In this document: positions 15,520 through 23,350 of the stretch, piece after piece
How positions within the stretch are numbered: position 1 is the stretch's first letter
Layout of the letters: each line of letters begins with the position of its first letter
Source: Streptomyces albicerus
Lineage (GTDB): Bacteria > Actinomycetota > Actinomycetes > Streptomycetales > Streptomycetaceae
Direction of reading: 5' to 3'
Length of the DNA: 64,000 bases
Assembly: GCF_008905045.1 (NCBI RefSeq)
Contig: NZ_VWMY01000023.1
Coordinates: 103,557-167,556, forward strand
Translations under genes and position numbers: made by a program
The notes under the pieces: generated by a model
Seen by the model: only the letters and a program-made list of their open reading frames with translations
What the model was told of the DNA's origin: nothing
Database searches by the model: none

Positions 15520-16302
15520 CTACTTGGGGCCCTTGGTGGAGCCCTGGCCACGACCGGGATTGTCACCGCCGTTGCCACGGCTCGGCTCGCCGGTGGTGGC
15601 GGGGGCGGTGGTCGTGGGGGCCTTCGTGGCGGGTTCACCGGAGTCGCCGGAGCCGCCGGGCCGGGACTCGCTCGGCGAGGGGCTTGCCGAGGCGTCGGGT
15701 GACGCCTGGTCCGATTTCCCGGGTGAGGTGCCGGACGGGCCGGAGGAGTCGTCCGAGGAGCCGGCCGCACCCTGCCGGTCCGCGGACGAGGAGGAGTGCT
15801 GGGCCTTCGGCCCCTTCCGGTCCCCCTCCCCCGAGGAACCAGAGGAATCGGAACCGAAGAGTCCGGCGATCACGACGGCGAGGAGCACGACACCGGCCGC
15901 GCCCGCGGCGACGGCCCCGCGGCGCATCAGCCGGGTCCGGCGGCGGCGCATCAGCCGGTCGCGACGGCCCACTCCCTCGGGGAGAGCCGGGACCGAGTCA
16001 CGCCGGGGCTCGACGGCGGGACCGACGGCAGAGGCGACGGCGGGGCCGGCCATGGGTTCGGCGGGGTCGAGGCGGACCGTGTCGTCGTAAGCGTTCTGCC
16101 AGCCGTGGGCGACCGCCGGATCCGCGTACTCGTCGTACGGCAGGTCCGTGTCGGCGATCGGGTGGTACACACTCGGCAGACCCTGAGCGTCGCCGTTCTC
16201 CCGGTTCGCGCCGTTCATGACGTACGCACCGGTCGTATCGTTCGCGTCATATGCGTCGTACGTGCCACTCTCGCGCTGAGGATCCGGAACATGGCCGCGC
16301 AT
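15520..16302 (-). CDS. Single-pass membrane protein with disordered tails, unknown function
   Basis: 260 residues, not recognised. The N-terminal about 120 residues are acidic and Tyr/Asp/Asn-rich (YDAYDANDTTGAYVMNG). A basic patch, RRDRLMRRRRTRLMRRG, leads into one transmembrane segment (AVAAGAAGVVLLAVVIAGLFG). The rest is Ser/Gly/Pro/Thr-rich and probably an extended extracellular stalk, ending in GQGSTKGPK without a sorting motif. The topology suggests a cytoplasmic acidic tail and an external flexible region. It is divergent from the aminotransferase gene with a 116-bp gap. Confidence 0.65.
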   Translation of the reverse strand: MRGHVPDPQRESGTYDAYDANDTTGAYVMNGANRENGDAQGLPSVYHPIADTDLPYDEYADPAVAHGWQNAYDDTVRLDPAEPMAGPAVASAVGPAVEPRRDSVPALPEGVGRRDRLMRRRRTRLMRRGAVAAGAAGVVLLAVVIAGLFGSDSSGSSGEGDRKGPKAQHSSSSADRQGAAGSSDDSSGPSGTSPGKSDQASPDASASPSPSESRPGGSGDSGEPATKAPTTTAPATTGEPSRGNGGDNPGRGQGSTKGPK

Positions 16303-16418
16303 TGTAGGGACACGAGGGGCCTTCGAGGCAGCTACCGACGATAACGGCCCAAACCATCTCGTCTCACGTGGTGGAAAACACGCCGCGGGAACCGTTACTC
16401 GGCCGTAAGCTCACGGAC

Positions 16419-17630
16419 ATGCAGGTGATCCAGTCGACCAAGCTCGCCAACGTCTGTTACGAGATCCGGGGCCCGGTGCTCGAGGAGGCGATGCGGCTTG
16501 AGGCGGCGGGGCATCGCATCCTCAAGCTGAACACGGGAAATCCGGCCGCGTTCGGGTTCGAGTGCCCGCCCGAGATCCTGGAGGACATCCTCCGGAACGT
16601 GTCGTCGGCCCATGGGTACGGAGACGCGAAGGGCCTGCTCGCGGCGCGCCGGGCCGTGGTCATGCACAACCAGACGCTCGGCATCGAGACGGACGTCGAG
16701 CACGTCTTCATCGGCAACGGCGTCTCCGAGCTGATCGTGATGGCGATGCAGGGGCTGCTGGACGACGGCGACGAGGTGCTCGTACCGACGCCCGACTATC
16801 CGCTGTGGACGGCGGCGGTCTCGCTGTCCGGCGGTACGGCCGTCCACTACCGCTGCGACGAGCAGTCCGACTGGATGCCCGACCTCGCGGACATCGAGCG
16901 GAAGGTCACCGACCGCACCAAGGCGCTCGTGATCATCAACCCGAACAACCCGACGGGCGCGGTCTACGACGAGGCGATGCTGCGGGGGCTGACCGACATC
17001 GCCCGCCGCCACAATCTGCTGGTCTGCTCGGACGAGATCTACGACAAGATCCTGTACGACGACGCCACGCACACGGCGACCGCCAAGATCGCCCCGGACC
17101 TGCTGACGCTCACCTTCAACGGGATGTCGAAGGCGTACCGGGTGGCGGGCTACCGGGTCGGGTGGATGTCGATCTCCGGGCCGCGGGCGCACGCCGACTC
17201 GTACATCGAGGGGCTGACGATCCTCGCGAACATGCGGCTGTGCGCGAACATGCCGGGTCAGCACGGCGTGGTGGCCGCTCTCAGCGGGCGGCAGACGATC
17301 AACGATCTCGTCCTCCCCGGCGGACGGCTGCGGGAGCAGCGGGACGTGGCGCACGACCTGCTGACGCAGATTCCGGGCGTGACGTGCGTGAAGCCGAAGG
17401 GGGCTCTCTATCTCTTCCCGCGGCTCGACCCGAAGGTCTTCAAGATCAAGGACGACCGGCAGATGGTGCTGGACCTGCTGCGGGCCGAGAAGATCATGGT
17501 GGTGCAGGGGACCGGGTTCAACTGGCCGGAGCCGGATCACTTCCGGGTCGTCACGCTGCCCACGGCCAGGGATCTGACGGACGCGGTGACGCGGATCGGG
17601 AACTTCCTGGACGGGTACGGCCAGCCGTGA
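16419..17630 (+). CDS. PLP-dependent aminotransferase (alanine transaminase-like, class I/II)
   Basis: 403 residues from MQVIQSTKLANVCYEIRGPV. A longer reading from 16368 adds 17 residues without family support. Fold-type I landmarks are AHGYGDAKGLLAARRAV, the conserved NPNNPTGAVY, CSDEIYDKILYD with the PLP-contacting Asp/Tyr, FNGMSKAYRVAGYRVGW carrying the PLP lysine, and the substrate arginine in FRVVTLP. This profile matches the AlaA-type glutamate-pyruvate transaminases of actinobacteria, which make alanine from pyruvate. The gene stands alone and is followed by a short CCGGTT-TTGCG-AACCGG hairpin at 17656-17672. Confidence 0.87.
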   Translation: MQVIQSTKLANVCYEIRGPVLEEAMRLEAAGHRILKLNTGNPAAFGFECPPEILEDILRNVSSAHGYGDAKGLLAARRAVVMHNQTLGIETDVEHVFIGNGVSELIVMAMQGLLDDGDEVLVPTPDYPLWTAAVSLSGGTAVHYRCDEQSDWMPDLADIERKVTDRTKALVIINPNNPTGAVYDEAMLRGLTDIARRHNLLVCSDEIYDKILYDDATHTATAKIAPDLLTLTFNGMSKAYRVAGYRVGWMSISGPRAHADSYIEGLTILANMRLCANMPGQHGVVAALSGRQTINDLVLPGGRLREQRDVAHDLLTQIPGVTCVKPKGALYLFPRLDPKVFKIKDDRQMVLDLLRAEKIMVVQGTGFNWPEPDHFRVVTLPTARDLTDAVTRIGNFLDGYGQP

Positions 17631-17679
17631 CACTCACGCTGCGTGTACATCGCGACCGGTTTTGCGAACCGGCTCAACT

Positions 17680-17702
17680 TTAGACGGATTCTAAGCTAGG
17701 AT
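17680..17702 (+). promoter_or_regulatory. Fur/PerR-type 15-bp palindrome overlapping a promoter
   Basis: TTAGA-CGGAT-TCTAA (17680-17694) is a perfect 5-bp-arm inverted repeat of the 15-bp length used by Fur/PerR-family repressors. It is followed by TAGGAT (17697-17702), a good -10 box. It lies 39 bp upstream of the next ATG, so a bound repressor would block RNA polymerase. The link to a Fur-family protein is inferred from spacing and sequence style only. Confidence 0.5.
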
Positions 17703-17733
17703 GGTTTCCTGTCAGAGCACAGGAGGCCATCCC

Positions 17734-18147
17734 ATGTACGAGCCGATCCGCACCAAGTCGGTCCACACGATGGCCGGCACCGCCGACTTTCCCCACCGGT
17801 CGCGCGAGGAGGAGCTGGACATCCAGCTGGCCGGTCACCTCGCGGCGCTGCTCACGGCGACCGACGAGCTGCGCGGTCTCGAACCGTCCGCCGAGCTCGA
17901 CGTCGCCGCGGAGCGGCTGGCCGAGCAGGTGACGCGGCTGCGCGGGGGCCGTCCGCCGGCCCGCGCGTCGGTGACCGGCACCGCATCCGTTCAGATCGCG
18001 GCGCTCCATGAGCGGGCGCACGCTCTCGCGGGCCGCGCCCTCGTCGTCGCGGCGTCCCGCGCGGACACGGCGGCGGCGATCCTGGCCGCCGAGCGCATGG
18101 ACGCGCACGCGGCGGCCACCGAGGCCCACGCCCTGACCACCCACTGA
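17734..18147 (+). CDS. Small helical protein of unknown function
   Basis: 137 residues from MYEPIRTKSVHTM. The ATG follows AGGAGG at ideal spacing, which excludes the earlier in-frame ATG at 17701. The product has no signal peptide. After about 35 residues it becomes long amphipathic Ala/Leu/Glu helix (LAGHLAALLTATDELRGL, LDVAAERLAEQVTRLRGG), ending in Ala/His-rich helix (ERMDAHAAATEAHALTTH). I do not recognise the family; it looks like a helical bundle. Its strong RBS and the Fur-like palindrome suggest regulated, perhaps stress-linked, expression. Confidence 0.7.
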   Translation: MYEPIRTKSVHTMAGTADFPHRSREEELDIQLAGHLAALLTATDELRGLEPSAELDVAAERLAEQVTRLRGGRPPARASVTGTASVQIAALHERAHALAGRALVVAASRADTAAAILAAERMDAHAAATEAHALTTH

Positions 18148-18289
18148 GCTTCCGGGCTCGCTTCGAGCCGCCGAGCTCACTTCGAGCCTTCGGGCTCCCC
18201 CGATCGGCCCCGGTCCGCGCGCATCCGCAGCGACGTGCGGACCGGGCGCCACAGCGCTCCGCTGGGTGCGTGATCAAAACTTCGGGCCC

Positions 18290-18542
18290 GGGATCCACCT
18301 GCGGGCCCGGTGGGGGCTGGTCGCGCAGTTCCCCGCGCCCCTTACGGGGCGCCCGACTGGAGCAGCCCTCTAACGGAGCAGCCCTCTCAGCGGCCTTGGT
18401 GAAGTCGACTGCGGTTCGGCAGCGCCCCGGAGGGGCGCGGGGCTGTGACATTTGCGGCTCCGCCGCGGGGCGCGACCAGCCACGACGGACCCGCAGACGA
18501 TCGACGGACTATCGCGGCACTTCCAGCGGAGCGGGGTGCTCC
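18290..18542. repeat. Composite interspersed repeat filling the gap before the TelA operon
   Basis: The left part contains the GGTCGCGCAGTTCCCCGCGC unit with a GCCCC-TTA-CGGGGC hairpin. The right part (about 18390-18542) runs from GCGGCCTTGGTGAAGTCGAC through a CGCCCCGGAGGGGCG hairpin to CGCGGCACTTCCAGCGGAGC. This right part is a near-identical inverted copy of 41911-42091. The 477-bp gap 18148-18624 holds no other recognisable feature. Confidence 0.75.
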
Positions 18543-18624
18543 GGTTGCGTACTGGGATCGGGTGGTCACCCCGTGTTCATCCAGAACGGCGGGGAACGTT
18601 GGGTTCCGGGAGCAGGCTCCGGGT

Positions 18625-19701
18625 GTGAGACGAATAGTCGCCATCGTCCTGGCGGTGTTCCTGATCGGCGGAGTGGCAGCAGCCGTCGTCGCGGGCCGCG
18701 AAGAGCAGGACAAGGGCACGGCAACGAAGACCGTGCTGGGAATGATCGGATCGGAGAAGGCGGAGTTCTTCGCCGACCCCGACGTGGTGAACGCCCTCGC
18801 TGCCAAGGGCTACACCGTGGAGACGGAGGCCTCCGGGTCCTGGGCCATGGAGGACCTCGACCTCAAGGGATACGACTTCGCCTTCCCTGGCAGTCAGGCG
18901 CCCGCCGAGGAGCTGGCCGAGAAGTACGGCGCCCGGCAGCCCCTGCCACGCCCCTTCTACTCGCCCCTCGTGGTCGTGACGCATCGCAGCACCGCCGAGG
19001 TACTGGCCGACAACGGCCTCGCGACGCTCCGGACAAAGGGCAACGGCATCCTGAAGATGTCCTCCTATCTCAAGGCAGCCGACCGCGACACGAGGTGGCA
19101 GCAGCTCCGGGGCGCCGACAAGTACGGCGAACTGACCGGCACGCTCTTCATCTCCACCACCGACCCGACCAGTTCGAACTCCGGCGCGCTGTACCTCGCC
19201 GCCGCCTCGTACGTGGCCGATGGTGGCCGGGTCGCGGACAGCACCGAGGCCGTCGCCCGCACCGCACCCCTGATGCACAAGCTGGTGGGCGTCCAGGGGG
19301 CCCAGCAGAGCAGCTCGGACGCGTCGTTCAGGGACTTCGTCAGCGGTGTCGGCAACCCGCTGGTCCTCGTCTACGAGTCGCAGGTCGCCTCACTGCTCGC
19401 CCAGGGCCAGGGCGTCGACGACCTGACCGTCCTCTACCCGGACACCACCGCGAACAGCGACCACACCGTCGTCCCCCTCACGGAGGAGGGCCGAGCGCTG
19501 GGCGAACTCCTCAGCAAGGACAAGGAGTTGCGGAAGCTGGCGGTGCGGCACGGGTTCCGGCCGCAGGGTGCCGCCGTCGAGTTCACGGCGGCCACCGCCG
19601 CCCACACCACGTATCTCAACCAGAAGCTGACCGGCGTCCGGCAGGCGCCCGTGCCCGCCTCCAAGGTGCTGCACGAGATGGCGCGCCAGGCCCGGGGCTA
19701 G
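18625..19701 (+). CDS. Membrane-anchored periplasmic-binding-protein-like protein of the TelA operon
   Basis: 358 residues from a GTG start (MRRIVAIVLAVFLIGGVAAA). Reading on from an upstream ATG would translate the repeat element. An N-terminal signal/anchor segment is followed by a type-2 substrate-binding fold: VLGMIGSEKAEFF, YDFAFPGSQAPAEEL, SPLVVVTHRS, the motif DPTSSNSGALYLA, and a hinge-like VYESQVASLL. It has no lipobox cysteine, so it is probably held by its N-terminal helix. It is the first of four genes with short spacing or overlaps. The DP-x2-SNSG motif recurs in the VWA protein two genes on, suggesting a shared ligand type. The ligand is unknown. Confidence 0.75.
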   Translation: MRRIVAIVLAVFLIGGVAAAVVAGREEQDKGTATKTVLGMIGSEKAEFFADPDVVNALAAKGYTVETEASGSWAMEDLDLKGYDFAFPGSQAPAEELAEKYGARQPLPRPFYSPLVVVTHRSTAEVLADNGLATLRTKGNGILKMSSYLKAADRDTRWQQLRGADKYGELTGTLFISTTDPTSSNSGALYLAAASYVADGGRVADSTEAVARTAPLMHKLVGVQGAQQSSSDASFRDFVSGVGNPLVLVYESQVASLLAQGQGVDDLTVLYPDTTANSDHTVVPLTEEGRALGELLSKDKELRKLAVRHGFRPQGAAVEFTAATAAHTTYLNQKLTGVRQAPVPASKVLHEMARQARG

Positions 19702-19714
19702 GGGGAAACCGCAA

Positions 19715-20917
19715 GTGAGCACCTCGGACAACACCGGAAGCACCGGAAACGCAGCACAGGAATTCACTCTCACCCCGCCCGAGGCCGTCGCCCCGGTGCC
19801 CCGGGAAAAGGCCGGCGGTCTCGTGCCGGTCGACGAGTCGGTCCGTACGGACATGGCGCGCAAGGCCACCGAGTACGTCGACGGGCTCGCCGCGCTCGAC
19901 GCCCGCTCCCCCGAGTTCGCCGGGAAGATCGGGGAGATCGTCGCGCTCGGCTCCGGCGAGATGCGGGGCGCGGCCGCCCAGTCGAACCGCATGCTGGAGC
20001 GCACGATCCGCAGCCTGCCCGCGAACGGCGAGGACGCCCAGTCCCGCGTCTCGTCCTCGCTGGTCGAACTCCGGCGCACGGTCGAGGACCTGGACCCGCG
20101 CGACCTGCCCGGCGGCAAGGCCCGCAAGCTGCTGTCCCGGCTGCCCGGCGGAAACAAGCTCCGCGACCACGTCGCCAAGTACGCCTCGGCGCAGGGCACA
20201 TTGAACAAGATCGTCGGCTCGCTGCGCGGCGGCCAGGACGAACTGCGCCGCGACAACGCCGCGTTGCAGACCGAGCGCGTCCGCCTCTGGGACTCGATGG
20301 GCAAGCTCCAGGAGTACGTCGTCCTGACGGAGGCCCTGGACGCGGCGGTCGAGCGGCACATCGCCGGCGTGGAGGCGACCGATCCGGCGCAGGCCGACAC
20401 ACTGCGCGCCGACGTCCTCTTCCCCGTCCGGCAGAAGCACCAGGACCTGCTCACCCAGCTCGCGGTGTGCGCCCAGGGCTATCTGGCGATGGACGTGGTC
20501 CGCCGCAACAACGACGAGCTGATCAAGGGCGTCGACCGCGCGGCCACCACGACGGTGTCCGCGCTGCGCATCTCCGTGATGCTCGCCTCCGCCCTCGACA
20601 ACCAGCGCAAGGTCGTCGAGCAGGTCAACGCGCTGCGCGGCACGACGGAGGACCTCATCCGCGGCAACGCGGAGATGCTCGCCACGCAGTCCGGCGAGAT
20701 CCAGCGCATCGCGGCCGACCCGGCCGTCGGTGCGGAGACGCTCCGCTCGGCCTTCCAGCAGATCTACCAGACCCTCGACGCCATCGACACGTACAAGGCC
20801 CAGGCCACCGAGTCCATGGCCGCCACGGTGGAGTCCCTGACCTCCGAACTCCAGCACGCCACGGCGTACTTGGAGCGGTCGAGGTCGAGGGGCGCGCTGG
20901 AAGGGGGGCTCGCGTGA
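19715..20917 (+). CDS. telA: TelA-family protein (toxic anion resistance protein)
   Basis: 400 residues, GTG start 13 bp after the preceding stop with GGGGGA upstream. From about residue 40 it is almost entirely alpha-helical with the TelA signature regions: LDARSPEFAGKIGEIVALG, LRDHVAKYASAQGTLNKIV, LREY-like KLQEYVVLTEALDAAV, and AQGYLAMDVVRRNNDELIKG. TelA proteins are cytoplasmic coiled-coil proteins linked to tellurite, colicin and antimicrobial stress tolerance, with an unresolved mechanism. The stop overlaps the next start (GTGA), so the VWA lipoprotein is made coupled to it. The protein may dock on the cytoplasmic face of the neighbouring membrane proteins. Confidence 0.87.
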   Translation: MSTSDNTGSTGNAAQEFTLTPPEAVAPVPREKAGGLVPVDESVRTDMARKATEYVDGLAALDARSPEFAGKIGEIVALGSGEMRGAAAQSNRMLERTIRSLPANGEDAQSRVSSSLVELRRTVEDLDPRDLPGGKARKLLSRLPGGNKLRDHVAKYASAQGTLNKIVGSLRGGQDELRRDNAALQTERVRLWDSMGKLQEYVVLTEALDAAVERHIAGVEATDPAQADTLRADVLFPVRQKHQDLLTQLAVCAQGYLAMDVVRRNNDELIKGVDRAATTTVSALRISVMLASALDNQRKVVEQVNALRGTTEDLIRGNAEMLATQSGEIQRIAADPAVGAETLRSAFQQIYQTLDAIDTYKAQATESMAATVESLTSELQHATAYLERSRSRGALEGGLA

Positions 20918-22470
20918 GCGTTCGTGTGAGACGAGGGCGTACGGCCCTCGGCGCGGTCCTGCTGCTCGCGGTCACCGCGTGCACGACGACCGCCGAGAAG
21001 GACCCCGCCGAGCCCCCGAAGGCCGAACCCGGCACACTCCGCATCCTCGCCTCCAGCGAGCTGAGCGACATGGCCCCGGTCTTCGAGCAGGTCGAGAGGA
21101 ACACCGGCATCAAGGTCCGGCCCACCTACATGGGCACCCTCGACGCGGTGGACCTCCTCGGAAAGGGCAGGGCAAAGGGCGCGTACGACGCGGTCTGGCT
21201 CTCCTCCAACGACTACCTGCGCCTGAATCCCGCCGCCGCGAAGCACATCGTGTCTCAGACCTCGGTCATGTCCAGCCCGGTGGCCATCGGCGTGAAGAAC
21301 GCCACCGTACGGAAGTTGGGCTGGAAGCCGGAGAGCGTCACCTGGGCGGACATCGAGGGGGCGGTGGCGGACGGGAACCTGACGTACGGCATGACCGACC
21401 CCTCCCGCTCCAACTCCGGTTTCTCCACCCTCGTTTCGGTGGCTTCGGGCCTGTCCGACGCCCAGTCGGCGCTCACGGACCGGGACGTGCAGCAGGCGAC
21501 GCCCCGGCTGAAGGAGTTCTTCAAGGGGCAGCAGCTGACGTCCGGTTCCTCGGGCTGGCTGGCGGAGGCGTACGACCGGCGCGGCAACGTCGACGCGCTG
21601 CTCAACTACGAGTCGGTGCTGAAGTCGCGGAAGGACCTGACGGTGATCCGCCCGCGCGACGGCGTGGTCACGGCCGACTACCCGCTCTCCTCGCTCGCCT
21701 CCACCGACCAGAGCACCCGCGAGACGGTCCGCCGCCTCACGGACGCCCTGCGCTCCCCGGCGACCCAGCGGCTGATCACCGACCGCACGCTGCGTCGCCC
21801 GGTCGTCGCCTCCGTGGCGCCCGCGACCGGACTCGACACCACCCGGCGGCGCGAACTTCCCTTCCCGGGCAGCCGTTCCGTCGCCGACGGGCTCCTGGAC
21901 GCGTACGAGAACAAGCTGCGCCGGCCCTCGCGGACCGTGTACGTCCTCGACACCTCGGGCTCGATGAGCGAGGACGGGCGGCTCGACCGGCTGAAGAAGG
22001 CGCTCACCGATCTGACCGGCGACTTCCGCGACCGTGAGGAGGTGACGCTGATGCCGTTCGGGTCGGCGGTCAAGAGCGTACGCACCCACGTCGTACGGCC
22101 CGAGAACCCGCGGTCGGGGCTTGACGGCATCCGCAAGGACACACGGGAGCTCAGCGCCGACGGCGACACCGCGATCTACACGTCGCTGGAGAAGGCGTAC
22201 GAGCATCTGGGGGCGGACGACGACACGTTCACGTCGATCGTCCTGATGACCGACGGCGAGAACACCGCGGGCGCGGGTCCGAAGGAGTTCGACGGCTTCT
22301 ACGCCGGGCTCCCCCGCAAGCAGCAGGAGATCCCCGTCTTCCCGATCCTCTTCGGCGACTCCGACCGCGGTGAGCTGGAGCACATCGCCGACCTGACCGG
22401 CGGCCGCCTCTTCGACGCCCAGAAGGGCTCGCTCGACGGCGCCTTCGAGGAGATCCGTGGCTACCAATAG
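20914..22470 (+). CDS. Lipoprotein fusing a substrate-binding domain to a VWA domain
   Basis: 518 residues, GTG start overlapping telA. A lipobox LLLAVTAC places the acylated Cys near residue 22. Residues about 40-310 are a type-2 binding-protein fold (LRILASSELSDMAPVFEQVE, KGAYDAVWLSS, MTDPSRSNSGFSTL, LLNYESVLKSRKDLTVI). Residues about 345-510 are a von Willebrand A domain with an intact MIDAS: DTSGSMS, the Thr in DGDTAIYTSL, and the Asp in LMTDGEN. The protein would sit outside the membrane, bind a small ligand in one half and a protein through a metal site in the other. The 3' end overlaps the next gene by 14 bp. Confidence 0.85.
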   Translation: MSVRVRRGRTALGAVLLLAVTACTTTAEKDPAEPPKAEPGTLRILASSELSDMAPVFEQVERNTGIKVRPTYMGTLDAVDLLGKGRAKGAYDAVWLSSNDYLRLNPAAAKHIVSQTSVMSSPVAIGVKNATVRKLGWKPESVTWADIEGAVADGNLTYGMTDPSRSNSGFSTLVSVASGLSDAQSALTDRDVQQATPRLKEFFKGQQLTSGSSGWLAEAYDRRGNVDALLNYESVLKSRKDLTVIRPRDGVVTADYPLSSLASTDQSTRETVRRLTDALRSPATQRLITDRTLRRPVVASVAPATGLDTTRRRELPFPGSRSVADGLLDAYENKLRRPSRTVYVLDTSGSMSEDGRLDRLKKALTDLTGDFRDREEVTLMPFGSAVKSVRTHVVRPENPRSGLDGIRKDTRELSADGDTAIYTSLEKAYEHLGADDDTFTSIVLMTDGENTAGAGPKEFDGFYAGLPRKQQEIPVFPILFGDSDRGELEHIADLTGGRLFDAQKGSLDGAFEEIRGYQ

Positions 22471-23065
22471 GTCCAACAGGCTCGTCGGTTACCTGGAGTC
22501 CCGCAAGAACCTCACCGGGAGCGCGCTCGGCATCGTGGGCCTCGGCCTGACCTTCACGGGTCTGGCGGGCGCGTACTGGCCGGTCGTCGTCGCGGGACTG
22601 TACGGGGCGGGCGCGCTGATCGCCCCGCCGGAGCGTCCGCCGCTGCCGGACTTCCCGGATCCGTCCGCTCAACTGGACGAGGTGCGGGGGGACTTCGACA
22701 AGCTGCGCACCTACTTGGCCGACGTCGAACTGCCGCCCGCCGCGGCGGGCCGCCTCACCGAGCTGACCGAACTCCTCGCGGCCCTGCTGGATCCCGGCTG
22801 GGTCGCCGAGGTCCTCGCCCAGGACCCGGACGGGGTGCACACCCTGTCCCGGGCCGTACGGCAGGACATTCCGGAGGCCGTCGACACGTTCGTACGGACT
22901 CGGTGGTGGACCCGGATGACGCCCGGCAGCGAGCCGCCGGAGCGGCATCTCGAGCGGCAGCTCGCCGTGCTGCACAAGGAGGCGGAGACCTTGACGACGA
23001 ACCTCCGAGAGGTCGAGGCCCGCCGTCAGGAGTCCCACACCCGCTACTTGGAGGACCGCTCGTAG
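22457..23065 (+). CDS. XpaC-like membrane protein of the TelA operon
   Basis: 202 residues with GTG start inside the end of the VWA gene and GAGGAG upstream. Two close hydrophobic stretches near the N-terminus (GSALGIVGLGLTFTGLAG and AYWPVVVAGLYGAGALI) form a hairpin in the membrane. The remainder is soluble and helical (FDKLRTYLADVELPPAAAGR, LERQLAVLHKEAETLTTNLR). This size and layout resemble XpaC/5-bromo-4-chloroindolyl-phosphate-related proteins, which often accompany TelA, though no motif proves it. It is likely the integral-membrane member of the four-protein set. Confidence 0.7.
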   Translation: MATNRSNRLVGYLESRKNLTGSALGIVGLGLTFTGLAGAYWPVVVAGLYGAGALIAPPERPPLPDFPDPSAQLDEVRGDFDKLRTYLADVELPPAAAGRLTELTELLAALLDPGWVAEVLAQDPDGVHTLSRAVRQDIPEAVDTFVRTRWWTRMTPGSEPPERHLERQLAVLHKEAETLTTNLREVEARRQESHTRYLEDRS

Positions 23066-23086
23066 CCGTCCTGCTCGGCGGGAGTT

Positions 23087-23274
23087 CTTCGCCCCCGCCG
23101 CCCCTACCCCGTCCCATCCCTGGGGGCTGCGCCCCCAGACCCCCGCTCATCGGCCTAACGGCCTCGTCCTCAAACGCCGGACGGGCTGAAAATCAGCCCC
23201 TCCGGCGTTTGAGGAGCGGGGTCTGGGGCGGAGCCCCAGAAGGATGGGACGGGTAGGGGCGGCGGGGGCGAAAG
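23087..23274. repeat. Long palindromic intergenic element, copy A
   Basis: Nested inverted arms extend over about 188 bp. Outer CTTCGCCCCCGCCGCCCCTA pairs with TAGGGGCGGCGGGGGCGAAA. Next CTGGGGGCTGCGCCCCCAGA pairs with the TCTGGGGCGGAGCCCCAGAA side. An inner 22-bp stem with one mismatch closes on an AAA loop at 23168-23214. It lies between the convergent TelA operon and pckG, so it can act as a bidirectional terminator. A second copy begins at 63843. Confidence 0.85.
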
Positions 23275-23350
23275 AAAACCCCCGCGGCCGGCCCTGACGA
23301 CGTCGCAGGTCAGGGCAACTCGGACCGGCCGCGGAGCTGAAACGTGGGCG

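Noticed and set aside
18445..18624. Extending the first TelA-operon protein upstream to an ATG at 18445
   Set aside because: The extra 60 codons translate an interspersed repeat, while the GTG at 18625 directly precedes a signal-anchor sequence.
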